DNA from: Pseudomonadota bacterium
GTDB lineage: Bacteria > Pseudomonadota > Gammaproteobacteria > Steroidobacterales > Steroidobacteraceae
Direction of reading: 5' to 3'
DNA length: 33,332 nt
NCBI GenBank assembly: GCA_025356815.1
Contig: JANXQL010000140.1
Coordinates: 1 to 33,332, forward strand
In this document: piece after piece, positions 1-8,400 of the stretch
How the letters are laid out: every line of letters starts with the position of its first letter
How positions within the stretch are numbered: position 1 is the stretch's first letter
Notes under the pieces: model-generated
Databases searched by the model: none
Seen by the model: the letters and a program-made list of their open reading frames with translations, nothing else
What the model was told of the DNA's origin: nothing
Made by a program: the position numbers and the translations under genes

Positions 1-306
1 CGAGCGTGGCGCCGGCGCGATCGTCAACATCGCGGCGACCGCTGCCGTGCCCGGACCCCGCGGCAATGGCGACATTGCCGAGGCCGCCGTCGGTGCGCTG
101 ACCCGCTCGCCGCCCGTGCAGGGTGCACCGGAGGGGATCGCACGCGCCGTGCCGTGCCGTGGCCTGCCTCCATCGAGCCCTGCTCCGTCCACGGCCAGGC
201 GCTGGCCGTGGACGAAGGGCTCACGATCACCGACTATCCAATTCAGCCCTGGCGGGCGTCAGTCGGCTCCAGGAAGCCGGCTGCGGACGTCGATGGCGAT
301 GACTGA
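1..306 (+). pseudogene. Decayed 3' remnant of a short-chain dehydrogenase/reductase (SDR)
   Basis: Two reading frames carry pieces of one SDR. From base 2, frame 2 reads the SDR core strand (AGAIVNIAATAA) and continues to a segment like 'AAVGALTR', which normally follows the active site. From about base 163, frame 1 reads a typical SDR C-terminus (HGQALAVDEGLTIT) and stops with TGA at 304-306. Between them the frame changes, and only about a dozen codons lie where a normal SDR has about 60 residues, so a deletion has probably occurred too. Where the catalytic YxxxK should be, the sequence reads GDIAE, so both Tyr and Lys are gone. The gene begins outside the window. The next gene starts 20 bases downstream, so it was probably the first member of the same operon. 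The SDR assignment is fairly safe; the original substrate is unknown. Confidence 0.6.
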
Positions 307-326
307 CCCCTGAGGAGACTTCGACA

Positions 327-1094
327 GTGAACGCGTCATCGATTGAGCGGGAACGCAGTACCCCGACGCAGGACTTGTGGCAAATGCGGGTCGACCTCGC
401 CGCGGCCTTGCGCCTCGCGGCGGCCATGAATTGGCATGAGGCGGTCGCCAATCACTTCAGTCTGGCGGTGTCGCCGGACGGTACGAAGTTCCTGCTCAAT
501 CCCCATCAGCGGCACTTCTCCCAGGTCAGGGCGAGCGAGCTGCTGCTGCTGGATAGCAACGACCCCGACACCATGAACAGGCCGAACGCGCCGGACCCGT
601 CGGCGTGGTGCATCCATGGGCGGATCCACGCGAACGTTCCAAAGGCTCGCTGCGTCCTGCACGTGCATCCGCCGTACGCGACAGCGCTGGCCGCGCTCGC
701 CGACCCGTCGATCAAGGCGATCGACCAGAACACCGCACGCTTCCACAACCGTATGGCGATCGACCGTGGCTTCAACGGCATCGCCGACTTCCGGGAGGAG
801 GGGGAGCGCCTGGTCCAAGTGCTCGGCTCCCGGCGTTACATGATGATGGGCAACCATGGCGTGCTGGTGACCGGCGATACGGTCGCACAGGCCTTCGACG
901 ACCTGTACTACTTGGAGCGGGCCGCTCGCACGCTGGTGCTCGCGTACTCGACGGGCCAGCCGCTGAACGTGATGTCCGACGAAGTCGCGGAAACGACTGC
1001 GCGCGGATGGGAGGCCTACCAGGCGGACGCGTTCGCGCACTTCGCCCAGCTCAAACTGGGGCTGGACCGCACCGACCCAAGCTACGCAACCTGA
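327..1094 (+). CDS. Class II aldolase/adducin family protein
   Basis: A 255-residue protein of the zinc-dependent class II aldolase/adducin fold, a family that includes fuculose- and ribulose-phosphate aldolases and epimerases, and related decarboxylases. The metal site is visible: HVHPP (His112, His114) and the later NHG (His177), followed by the usual helix (residues 185-205) rich in aromatic and acidic residues. The catalytic Glu of sugar-phosphate aldolases is not obvious before the HxH motif, where the sequence reads PSAWCIHG. This favours the adducin-like or decarboxylase-like branch over a true aldolase. No signal peptide is present, so it is cytoplasmic. Start: GTG 327, with AGGAG at 313-317. 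An MFS transporter follows 40 bases later and a secreted amidohydrolase after that, suggesting uptake and breakdown of a small organic acid or sugar-like compound. The substrate is not known. Confidence 0.85.
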   Translation: MNASSIERERSTPTQDLWQMRVDLAAALRLAAAMNWHEAVANHFSLAVSPDGTKFLLNPHQRHFSQVRASELLLLDSNDPDTMNRPNAPDPSAWCIHGRIHANVPKARCVLHVHPPYATALAALADPSIKAIDQNTARFHNRMAIDRGFNGIADFREEGERLVQVLGSRRYMMMGNHGVLVTGDTVAQAFDDLYYLERAARTLVLAYSTGQPLNVMSDEVAETTARGWEAYQADAFAHFAQLKLGLDRTDPSYAT

Positions 1095-1134
1095 TGGGCG
1101 CCGGCCGCGGCGGCGCCGCGACCGTGGGGAATCG

Positions 1135-2301
1135 GTGGACACACGCGATCATTTAACGACGAACCTTGTCGCCGGTGCTTTGACCAGCACCCACTTGAAC
1201 ATCCGCACGCTGATGCCGCTGCTGCTCGCCGTGCTTGCGCAGAGCAGCGGCTTCGGCGAAGCGCACCTGGGTGATCTGGGCGCAGCCTATAGCGCCGGCG
1301 CAACCATCGCAGCGATGACGTCGGTGCTGTGGATGCGCGGCCTGCGGATGCGCCTACCAGCCGGGCTGTTGCTCGGCCTGGGCCTCGTCGGTCTGGGCGG
1401 GACTCTGTGGGTGCGCGATTACGCCGGCTTGCTGCTGCTGTTCGTGCTGGCCGGCATTGGCCACGGCGGGGTGTTCGCGCTCATGATCGCGCTGCTGGCG
1501 CGAACCGACGATCCGAACCGCTCGTACGGCTGGCAGTGGTGCCTGGGCAGCGTGCCGGGGGTCGTGCTGGTGTACATGGCGCCTGCCTTGACTACGCCCG
1601 AGAACGCGTTGTGGATGAACTTTGGCTTGATACTCGTCGTCAACGCCCTGACCGGCATCGTCGTGGCGCGACTGCCAGTGCGTCTGCCGGCGCTGGCCGC
1701 TCAACCATCCCTCACCAGTGGTATCGGCGGCGGCCCCGGCTGGCCGGTGTTGGCGGGGCTGTTCGCGGTCTTCGCGATCTACTCGGGTGTGACCGGCGGC
1801 TGGGCCTTTCTCGGCCGCATCGCTGTCGCGCAGCAGCTGAATGGACAGTACGCCGGACTCGTGCTTGCGGTCGCGACGGCCGCATCCAGCATCGTCTCGC
1901 TGCTTGCAGGCGAACTCGGTAATCGCGGCGCACGACCGGCGTCAATGATTGCGGCCGTCGTCGTCATGCTACTGAGCTTCGGGCTGCTCGCGTCGTGCCC
2001 GGGACGGCTGGGCTACGGGGTCGGGGCGATCGTGGCGATCGCGCTCGCGGGCTTCGTGCTGCCGTTCGGCCTCGGGCTCGTCTCGCGCCTGGACGCGACC
2101 GGCAGGACGGCCGGCTTGCCGGCAGCAGCGCTGGGCATTGGTGCGATCACCGGGCCCGCACTCGCCGGTCATGTCTATCAGGCGCAGGGCCCGGTTGCGA
2201 TGCTCACCGTGGCCGGCGCCTCCGCAGTCGTGGGCCTGCTGGCATATCTGGGCGTCTATGGCCGCGCTTTCCCCCGCGGACTCACCTTGACTGTGCCTTG
2301 A
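1135..2301 (+). CDS. MFS transporter
   Basis: A 388-residue, very hydrophobic protein with about eleven or twelve membrane-spanning stretches in two halves, joined near residues 180-200 by a loop without hydrophobic character. This is the architecture of the major facilitator superfamily. After the predicted second helix there is a short basic loop (WMRGLRMR) like the MFS A-motif loop, but the full G-x3-D-R/K-x-G-R consensus is not present. Start: GTG 1135 with GGGGA just upstream; no ATG gives a better N-terminus. It lies between the aldolase-family gene and the amidohydrolase on the same strand and probably carries the substrate or product of one of them across the inner membrane. Transport direction and substrate cannot be told from sequence. 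Confidence 0.8.
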   Translation: MDTRDHLTTNLVAGALTSTHLNIRTLMPLLLAVLAQSSGFGEAHLGDLGAAYSAGATIAAMTSVLWMRGLRMRLPAGLLLGLGLVGLGGTLWVRDYAGLLLLFVLAGIGHGGVFALMIALLARTDDPNRSYGWQWCLGSVPGVVLVYMAPALTTPENALWMNFGLILVVNALTGIVVARLPVRLPALAAQPSLTSGIGGGPGWPVLAGLFAVFAIYSGVTGGWAFLGRIAVAQQLNGQYAGLVLAVATAASSIVSLLAGELGNRGARPASMIAAVVVMLLSFGLLASCPGRLGYGVGAIVAIALAGFVLPFGLGLVSRLDATGRTAGLPAAALGIGAITGPALAGHVYQAQGPVAMLTVAGASAVVGLLAYLGVYGRAFPRGLTLTVP

Positions 2302-2326
2302 CGGGCGCGCAGGCGGCCGCTAGCGT
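2298..2326 (+). promoter_or_regulatory. Possible sigma-70-type promoter for the amidohydrolase gene
   Basis: TTGACG (2298-2303, five of six to the -35 consensus) and TAGCGT (2321-2326, weak -10) are separated by exactly 17 bases. The -35 element overlaps the stop codon of the transporter gene. Transcription would start near 2333, about 37 bases before the ATG at 2370. The -10 is poor, so the gene may equally be read through from upstream. Confidence 0.35.
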
Positions 2327-2369
2327 GCATCGCGGCCGATCTACGGCGCTCTGTCGGGAGTGCCGTTGC

Positions 2370-4391
2370 ATGCCGAGCCTGTACCGAGTCCTGTGCATTT
2401 TGGCGGCGAGCGCGGCCATGCCGCTGGCCGCCGCGGCGCCTCTTCCACCGGCTGACCTGGTCATTCGACACGCACGCATCTACACGGCTGACGCTGCGCA
2501 TTCGATGGCGCAGGCGCTCGCTGTGCGTGACGGTCGGATCCTCTTCGTCGGCGCCGATCGGTCGGCCGCGGCCTACATCGGTCCACATACGCAGTTGCGC
2601 GATGCTGGCGGGCGGCTGGTACTGCCGGGGCTCATCGGCGCGCACCTCCATCCTGCTGGTATCGTGGACCTCGATGTGTGCGACCTGCGCAGCAAGCCCC
2701 ACTCGCTGCGCAAGTTGACCGCGTTCGTACGCGGCTGCATCGACCGATACCATGTGCCGGCGGACCAGTGGGTCAACGTCCGGCTGTGGAACTACACCGA
2801 CGGCAACCAGCCTGATGCGCAGCACCCCACGTTGCGGGCAGCGCTCGACCTCGCGTCCATCACTCACCCGATCCAGTTGATGGGCAACGATGGCCACCAT
2901 GGGGCCTTCAACAGCGTCGCCCTCGCCCGGGCAACCAACGCTGCGGGTCGCGTGGTAGGCTTTTCAAAAGCGACGCTATCGTCCGACTTCGAGGCGATGC
3001 GCAAGCTGATCGGTGTCGATACGAGGGGTGAGCCCAACGGCACCGCCAACGAGGAGGCCACCACAGCACTCGGCGCTCCGGACCTCATTTCCGTCGACTT
3101 TGAGGAGGTGATGCGGGCGCCGGGGCGCGTCACACGGCGTCTCAACAGCGCCGGGATCACCGGCATCCTCGATGCCGACGTGCCGCCGGCGCGGCTTGCG
3201 ATGTATGACGCCCTCTATGCGCGCGGCGAGCTGACGGTGCGCGCATCGCTTGCGCAATTTTATGATCCGGATGCGCAGCGGACGGCGGATGGGCGGCCGG
3301 ACTGGGATGCCATGCTCGCCATGGCGACGGCGACACGCGCGAAGTACGCCGGCCACCCACTGATCCGGGCAGGCGTGGTCAAGCTGTACGCCGACGGCGT
3401 GATCGAGGGCAACCCGTACGCGATTCCGCCCACCCTGCCCGAGTCGGCCGCGCTGCGACCCTATCTGCAACCCATCTTTGCGACCGGCGCGGATGGACGG
3501 CTCGCGGTGACCGGCTACGTCGACGCCGATGGCACCCCGTGTCGTGCGGTACTTGCGAGCCCGAGTGATTATCAAGGTGCCGCGGCCGCCGGTGAGTTCC
3601 TGCGCGCGCACGGATTCCACCCCGCCCAGTGCGCCACCTCGAGCGGACAGCTTCAGCATGAGCGCGCCGTCATTCTCGAGTTCGCCCGTCGCTTCCACAT
3701 GGCCGGCTTCGAGCTGCACATCCATGCCATCAGCGACGCTGCCGTGCGCGCCGCGGTGGATGCAATCGAGGGCGCCCGGGCGGCCGATGGGATCAGCGCC
3801 CAGCACGACGCGATCGCGCATGCCCAGCTGGTGCATCCGGACGACGTGACCCGGATCGGCCGCGATCGGCTGTATCTCGCGATGACCTATTCATGGATCT
3901 ACGCCGACGCAGCCTACGACATCAACGTCGTGCCGTTCTACGACCGCGTCCGCGGCGGCAGCCTCGCGGCACTGCACCCGGCCGATGGCTACTACGAGCG
4001 CAACGCCTACCCGGTTCGTTCGCTGAGGGATGCAGGTGCCATCCTGGTCGCGGGATCGGATGCGCCCGTGGATACCCGTGATCCCCAGCCTTTCGTGAAC
4101 ATGGCCAGTGCCGTGACTCGTGCCGCCAAGGGATTGGCACCGCTCAATCCGGCCGAACGCATAGGGCTGCGCGACGTGCTGGACGCCTACACGATCCGCG
4201 GCGCCGAGTACCTGCATCTGGCAAGCGATGCCGGGTCCCTGGAAGTGGGCAAGTCGGCAGACTTCGTCCTCGTTGACCGGGACATCCTGGCGCTAGCCGA
4301 CGCGGGTAGGGTGCGCGAAATCGCGCGCGCGCGCGTCCTCGGAACCTGGTTCCGGGGAAAGCAGGTCTACTCGTCGCCCGGCCGGCGCTGA
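2370..4391 (+). CDS. Secreted amidohydrolase (amidohydrolase_3 / YtcJ-like)
   Basis: A 673-residue metal-dependent hydrolase of the amidohydrolase_3 group. The N-terminus (residues 1-23) is a Sec signal peptide ending in an alanine-rich cleavage region, so the enzyme acts in the periplasm. Metal-site features in order: AHLH (His92, His94; the preceding Asp usual in DxHxH is Gly here), KLYADGV with Lys338 in the position of the carboxylated lysine, HIHAISD (His450, His452), and GSDAPVD (Asp564) near the end. A C-terminal beta-sandwich segment (GSLEVGKSADFVLVDRD) closes the fold. Start: ATG 2370, with GGGAG at 2356-2360. The frame is open further upstream, but that part overlaps the transporter gene and is not protein-like. 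Family members cleave varied C-N bonds, so the substrate is open. It ends 3 bases from the convergent GNAT gene. Confidence 0.88.
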   Translation: MPSLYRVLCILAASAAMPLAAAAPLPPADLVIRHARIYTADAAHSMAQALAVRDGRILFVGADRSAAAYIGPHTQLRDAGGRLVLPGLIGAHLHPAGIVDLDVCDLRSKPHSLRKLTAFVRGCIDRYHVPADQWVNVRLWNYTDGNQPDAQHPTLRAALDLASITHPIQLMGNDGHHGAFNSVALARATNAAGRVVGFSKATLSSDFEAMRKLIGVDTRGEPNGTANEEATTALGAPDLISVDFEEVMRAPGRVTRRLNSAGITGILDADVPPARLAMYDALYARGELTVRASLAQFYDPDAQRTADGRPDWDAMLAMATATRAKYAGHPLIRAGVVKLYADGVIEGNPYAIPPTLPESAALRPYLQPIFATGADGRLAVTGYVDADGTPCRAVLASPSDYQGAAAAGEFLRAHGFHPAQCATSSGQLQHERAVILEFARRFHMAGFELHIHAISDAAVRAAVDAIEGARAADGISAQHDAIAHAQLVHPDDVTRIGRDRLYLAMTYSWIYADAAYDINVVPFYDRVRGGSLAALHPADGYYERNAYPVRSLRDAGAILVAGSDAPVDTRDPQPFVNMASAVTRAAKGLAPLNPAERIGLRDVLDAYTIRGAEYLHLASDAGSLEVGKSADFVLVDRDILALADAGRVREIARARVLGTWFRGKQVYSSPGRR

Positions 4392-4394
4392 CGC

Positions 4395-5036
4395 CTATCG
4401 CCGCCGATGAACCATGCGGCGATGGTCGGCGACCGTGGCCGCAGCCGTCGACAGGCGCGACCGTCGCAGTAAGAGGGACTCGAAGCCCAGACGCAGATAG
4501 AGAGACTCGGCACGCGAGTTGGTGACGGCCACGTCCAGGGCGACGTAGTCGTGCAGCGCGTCCTGCCGTCGTTCCATCAGGTACCCGATCAAGGCGCTAC
4601 CGATGCCCATGCCACGGGCAGCCGGGGCGACGCCGAGGTGGCACAGGTAGAGCTCGCGCGGCCGTGGTGGGCGGATTACCGATTCGACCCGCAGCCCCCT
4701 TGCGATCACGCCCAGTCCAGAAAGCACGCCGTAGAAGCCGAGGATCTGCTTCGCGGCAGCCAGCGTGAACCGCAGCGTCTGTCGGCCGTCGAAGACTGCG
4801 CCTGCGCCCACGATGGCGCCCCCGACCACCGCAACGTCGTGGCTCCGGTAGCTGAATTCGCCAACAGCATGCGCGAACGCATAACGCAGGAACTGCTCAG
4901 CACGGCCTGCGCGTCCCCGACCGAAGACGTAATCGAACGCGGCAGGTCCCGAGCTGTAGATCAGGGGCACGACCGCGTCCGCATCGGCCGCCGTCGCGGG
5001 CCTGAACGCGATGGCAACGTCGGTGAGCCCGTTCAC
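4395..5036 (-). CDS. GNAT family N-acetyltransferase
   Basis: A 213-residue GCN5-related acetyltransferase that would transfer an acetyl group from acetyl-CoA to an amine. The acetyl-CoA-binding motif A is clear: strand LYLCHLGV, then the pyrophosphate loop R-G-M-G-I-G and its helix, around residues 130-155. Motif B is also present (AVTNSRAESLYLRLGFE), with the Tyr that usually acts near the active site. It carries no signal peptide and is cytoplasmic. Start: GTG 5036, because no better start fits the conserved N-terminal strand (IAFRPATAADADAVV). It lies 28 bases after the beta-helix cytochrome gene on the same strand and could be the last gene of that transcript, although its function has no evident link to it. 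The acceptor substrate is unknown. Confidence 0.85.
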   Translation of the reverse strand: MNGLTDVAIAFRPATAADADAVVPLIYSSGPAAFDYVFGRGRAGRAEQFLRYAFAHAVGEFSYRSHDVAVVGGAIVGAGAVFDGRQTLRFTLAAAKQILGFYGVLSGLGVIARGLRVESVIRPPRPRELYLCHLGVAPAARGMGIGSALIGYLMERRQDALHDYVALDVAVTNSRAESLYLRLGFESLLLRRSRLSTAAATVADHRRMVHRRR

Positions 5037-5064
5037 GCGCCGTGATGCGTTCGGCGGTGGTACG

Positions 5065-6609
5065 TCACGGTCGGGCTGGCACCGGCTTTGGTGGCGCCAC
5101 GGTCAACAGGTATTGCGCAACCGCGAGGCGCAGGTCCGCGTTCAAGTGGCTCTGCGGTGGCATGGGCGGGAAATCCGCGCGCTTCTTGACGGGATTGGCG
5201 ATGTAGTCGGCGATCCCCTGGGCGTTGCCGAGGTACAGCGCCTGGATGATCTGCGTCGGGGGGCCGACCATGCGGACGTTGTAGGCATGACAGCCCGCGC
5301 AGACGGACGAGTAGATTAGTTTGCCGCGATCCGCCGTGGTCAGTGCCCGCGGCGCGGCCGGCTTGTCCAGCAGGTAGGTCGCGATATCGGCGGACGAGGT
5401 ACGCTTGCAGGCTCCCCAGCCGCCGATATTCAGCGCCTTGAGCGTGCCGGCAGCGGCTACGCAGCTGCCGCTGCCGCCGCCGACCGCGACCAGGTCGGGC
5501 CCCTCGCGCGTGAGCCCCGCCACCATCAGCGCGCGCACTTCTTTGATCGGATCGGAGCCGTTGTTGTCGAACAGGTTCCACAGCACCGAGACCCGGTCCG
5601 GGTTCGGATCCGCTTCCGGATCTGGCGTGATATTCGCGAACGACTTGTGGTCGGCGACGATGATGCCGGCGTTCTTGTTGTCGCGAATGAAGTTGTTCTC
5701 GATGATGACATCATCCGCGGCCATGACGATGATGCCAGTACCGCTCGGCACACCGGAGACGATCGAGCCCGGCGCACCAAAGTTCTTGTGGTTGTTCGCG
5801 ACGACGAAGTTGTTGCGGATCACCACGTCGAACGTCGTCTTGATGGGCAGCCCCGGCGTGATGAAGGCGAGGATGCCGCCGGCATTGTCATACGCCGTGT
5901 TGTTTTCGACGATCGCGTGTCGCGAGTTTTCGATTTCGATGCCGGCGACGTTGCCATGAACTTCATTGTGGGCGACCTCGATGTTGTCGCACATGCCGAC
6001 GTAGATCGCCGCGTCCTCGATGCCCGTCAGTTCGTTGTATTCGATTAGGCCGTTCTGGGCGAACTCAGGGAAGATTCCGTAGACACCGGAGTTCGCAATC
6101 CGGTTGTGCCGTATCACGAAGTTGTTGCCGGCCTGGCCCATGATCGCGTTGCCCTTGTAGTTCACGATCTTGAGGTTTTCGACCCGCACGCCGTTTCCCG
6201 AATACAGCACCGCGTCGTTGCGCTTGCCTTCGCCGTCGAAGGTCGGCCAGTCGCTGCCATGGATGACGCCGACCAGGGCGATGTCATCCTTGTCGATGTA
6301 GACGGTCTGGTGATAGACGCCCGGCATGATCTGGATGGTGTCGCCGGGCTGTGCCCTGGCGACCGCATCCTGGACCGAGTCCTCAGGCTTGACGACGAGG
6401 ATCTGCCCCGCCGCGCGGCCGGGGTCGACAAGGTAGCCGGGCACCGCGCCTGCCGCACCGCGCGCGCCGGCCAGCGCCATGGAGGTCGATTCCGCCGGCG
6501 CCGACGGCGCAGTCACCATCGTATGGCGCGTGTAGATATGGCTGGCGCCGGCCGCGACGATCGCGACCATCGCAATCACGGCGAATCGCTGCAGTTGTTT
6601 CTTGTCCAA
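5065..6609 (-). CDS. Right-handed parallel beta-helix protein fused to a C-terminal cytochrome c
   Basis: A 514-residue exported fusion. Residues about 6-23 form a signal sequence or signal anchor. Residues about 70-360 are a right-handed parallel beta-helix of the NosD/CASH type, with repeated turns such as 'NNFVIRHNRIANSGVYGI' and 'GIEIENSRHAIVENNTAYDN'. Residues about 420-514 are a mono-haem class I cytochrome c, with CAGCH (Cys437-His441) and a PPMPP segment likely to give the axial Met. Start: TTG 6609, chosen because GGAG precedes it by six bases and the signal sequence follows at once; the ORF extends upstream but only into the peroxidase gene. It lies 19 bases after the MauG-like gene. 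Beta-helices usually bind or cleave polysaccharides, so a haem domain beside one suggests electron transfer to or from a bound polymer or partner. That role is inference. Confidence 0.85.
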   Translation of the reverse strand: MDKKQLQRFAVIAMVAIVAAGASHIYTRHTMVTAPSAPAESTSMALAGARGAAGAVPGYLVDPGRAAGQILVVKPEDSVQDAVARAQPGDTIQIMPGVYHQTVYIDKDDIALVGVIHGSDWPTFDGEGKRNDAVLYSGNGVRVENLKIVNYKGNAIMGQAGNNFVIRHNRIANSGVYGIFPEFAQNGLIEYNELTGIEDAAIYVGMCDNIEVAHNEVHGNVAGIEIENSRHAIVENNTAYDNAGGILAFITPGLPIKTTFDVVIRNNFVVANNHKNFGAPGSIVSGVPSGTGIIVMAADDVIIENNFIRDNKNAGIIVADHKSFANITPDPEADPNPDRVSVLWNLFDNNGSDPIKEVRALMVAGLTREGPDLVAVGGGSGSCVAAAGTLKALNIGGWGACKRTSSADIATYLLDKPAAPRALTTADRGKLIYSSVCAGCHAYNVRMVGPPTQIIQALYLGNAQGIADYIANPVKKRADFPPMPPQSHLNADLRLAVAQYLLTVAPPKPVPARP

Positions 6610-6628
6610 GGTGGTCTCCGTCGCGGGA

Positions 6629-7774
6629 TCAGGTGGCCGGCGGCAATCCCGAAGGCACGGCCGTCGGGGTTGCCGGTCGGAACGATTCGTCACTCAGGGT
6701 CTGCAGGAAGTCGACCAGTCGGTCTAGCTCTCGGGACGACAGCTTCGGCTCCCAGATGTGCCAGTGCAGGTGCAGCGTCTCGCCGCGCGGCACGGCGTGG
6801 CCTCGGCCACCGGTATAGAAGGCGACCGTGTCGCGCAGGGTCGCGAACTGGCCGGCGTGCCCGTAGGGTGCGGTCAACGCGACGTTGCGCAGGCTCGGAA
6901 TCCGGAATCCGCCGCGCAGCGCGCTGTTTCCCGGCGTTGCACCAGCGCCGGGATCGAACGTGCGACCGGGTGGCTCGGGCATGCCGATGACGGCGACCTG
7001 CTGGTTGGTGAACAGCGGTGGCGTATGGCACTCAGCGCAACGGGCGACGAAGGAGCGAAAGACGTTCAGGCCTTCCAGCTCCGGCGCGCTGAGCGCATTG
7101 GCGACCCCATGGGCATAGAGGTCGTAGCGGCTGTTGAGCGAGACGAGCGATGACTCGAATGCTGCCAGCGCGGAATAGACCTGCTCCGAGGAGATGTTCG
7201 CAGGCCCGGCAGGAAAGGCGTCCGCGAACAGTCTGCGATAGGCCGGAATCCCGTTGAGGGTAGCGACGAGCTTCGCCGGCGTAGTCCCCATCTCCAGGGC
7301 GCCGTAGAGGGGGCCACGCACCTGCTCCTCCAGCGAATGGGCGCGGCCATCCCAGAAGAAGCGCTGCAGGAAGCCGACGTTCCACAAGCTAGGCGCATTG
7401 CGACTGACCTCCTGTCCGCCGACGCCGAGACTGCGAGACCGCACGTCCGCGAAGGCGCTCGCCGGACGGTGGCAGTTTGCGCAGGCGAGCTTCCCCGTGG
7501 ACGACAGCACCGGGTCGAAGAAAAGCAGCCGGCCGAGATCGATCTGCTCGGGGCTGAAGCCGTCACGGAATTTCGGCAACCCGCTCTTCAGGCCGCCGAC
7601 CCCCGCGTCGGTCACCGATCGATAGGCTTGGTAGGGGGTCGTCAGCCGACAGACCCGCTCGCGCAGCTCGAAGCTCGCCGGGCACTGCTGCGAGAGCGCG
7701 ATGCCATCGACGGTCAGCGCCTGGACGGAACCGGTCAGGGATGCGCCGAGCAGCAGCCAGAGCCGAAGCCTCAC
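6629..7774 (-). CDS. Di-haem cytochrome c peroxidase / MauG-family protein
   Basis: A 381-residue periplasmic protein with a signal peptide (residues 1-19) and two c-type haem motifs, CANCH (98-102) and CAECH (246-250). Between them lies the hallmark FFWDGRAHSLEEQ segment, whose Trp141 is in the position of the Trp that bridges the two haems in this family. The family reduces hydrogen peroxide or, as in MauG, oxidises a partner protein or small substrate through high-valent haem. Near the C-terminus a His/Trp-rich stretch (HLHWHIWEP) stands out. Start: GTG 7774, whose GTGA overlaps the stop codon of the upstream cytochrome gene by four bases, so translation is probably coupled. Position between two other cytochromes and behind a TonB receptor favours a substrate-specific oxidase over general peroxide defence. 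Confidence 0.9.
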   Translation of the reverse strand: MRLRLWLLLGASLTGSVQALTVDGIALSQQCPASFELRERVCRLTTPYQAYRSVTDAGVGGLKSGLPKFRDGFSPEQIDLGRLLFFDPVLSSTGKLACANCHRPASAFADVRSRSLGVGGQEVSRNAPSLWNVGFLQRFFWDGRAHSLEEQVRGPLYGALEMGTTPAKLVATLNGIPAYRRLFADAFPAGPANISSEQVYSALAAFESSLVSLNSRYDLYAHGVANALSAPELEGLNVFRSFVARCAECHTPPLFTNQQVAVIGMPEPPGRTFDPGAGATPGNSALRGGFRIPSLRNVALTAPYGHAGQFATLRDTVAFYTGGRGHAVPRGETLHLHWHIWEPKLSSRELDRLVDFLQTLSDESFRPATPTAVPSGLPPAT

Positions 7775-8400
7775 GGCCGCAGGCTGGCCGCATAGGCGAT
7801 GACATCACGCACGGTCTCGGCGTCCGGCAGCATGGTCGTGATGGTGCGCATCTGAATCCCGTAGCGATCGTCGGGTTGGTAGCCGCGCTGCCCGCTCTGG
7901 AATGCAGCGAACTGGCGCGCCAGATAAGCCTCCGGCAGGCCCGCGAGCCGAGGTGCGCCGAGCGCCGGATTTCCCTCGCCGCCGCTGCCGTGGCAGGCGC
8001 CGCAGACGGCATTGAAATAGTTCCGGCCATTGGCAGTGGTCCGACCGGGCGTTCTCTGGACGCCTGGCTTGAGGGTGGACAGGTAGGACGCAACCGCGGC
8101 TCGCTCTGTGTCCGACGAGAGAAGCGGCGCGCCCGCGGAACGCATGCTGGTGCCGTACTTGTCGCCGGGCTTCGCGCCGCGGGCGCCGCTCGCGAACGAC
8201 TGCAGTTGGCGCTGCAGGTACGCCGCATGAAGCCCCGCGAGTGGTGGCGCACCGGTCGATGCGACGCCCTCGGCTGCCACCCCGTGGCACGCGACACAGC
8301 GCAAGTAAACGCTTCGGCCGTCGGCGGCCACCGCGGCGCCCGCAGCGAACAGCACCGCTGCGAGCGCGGGTACCAGCAGGGCGTGCTTAGAACGAGGCAT
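7771..8400 (-). CDS. Di-haem cytochrome c (c4-like)
   Basis: A 209-residue periplasmic cytochrome with a signal peptide (residues 1-26, ending AAVAA) and two similar class I haem domains, CVACH (35-39) and CGACH (133-137). Each has the 'YLxRQLxxFxSGxRG' segment typical of cytochrome c4, followed by a Met-containing loop (GTSMRS and GIQMRT) that should give the sixth haem ligand. This arrangement matches two-domain c4 cytochromes that carry electrons to terminal oxidases. Start: ATG 8400, with GGAG four bases upstream. This start overlaps the end of the TonB receptor gene by 14 bases; an upstream in-frame ATG at 8415 adds only five residues. The gene is very likely the electron acceptor or donor for the two redox proteins encoded after it. 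Confidence 0.9.
   Translation of the reverse strand: MPRSKHALLVPALAAVLFAAGAAVAADGRSVYLRCVACHGVAAEGVASTGAPPLAGLHAAYLQRQLQSFASGARGAKPGDKYGTSMRSAGAPLLSSDTERAAVASYLSTLKPGVQRTPGRTTANGRNYFNAVCGACHGSGGEGNPALGAPRLAGLPEAYLARQFAAFQSGQRGYQPDDRYGIQMRTITTMLPDAETVRDVIAYAASLRP

Noticed and set aside
336-1142. A 268-codon minus-strand frame opposite the aldolase-family gene
   Set aside because: The plus strand encodes a protein with intact metal ligands; the antisense frame has no domain or signal.
4322-4335. Run of alternating C and G near the end of the amidohydrolase gene
   Set aside because: It is ordinary coding sequence (Ala/Arg codons) in a GC-rich gene; no role is supported.
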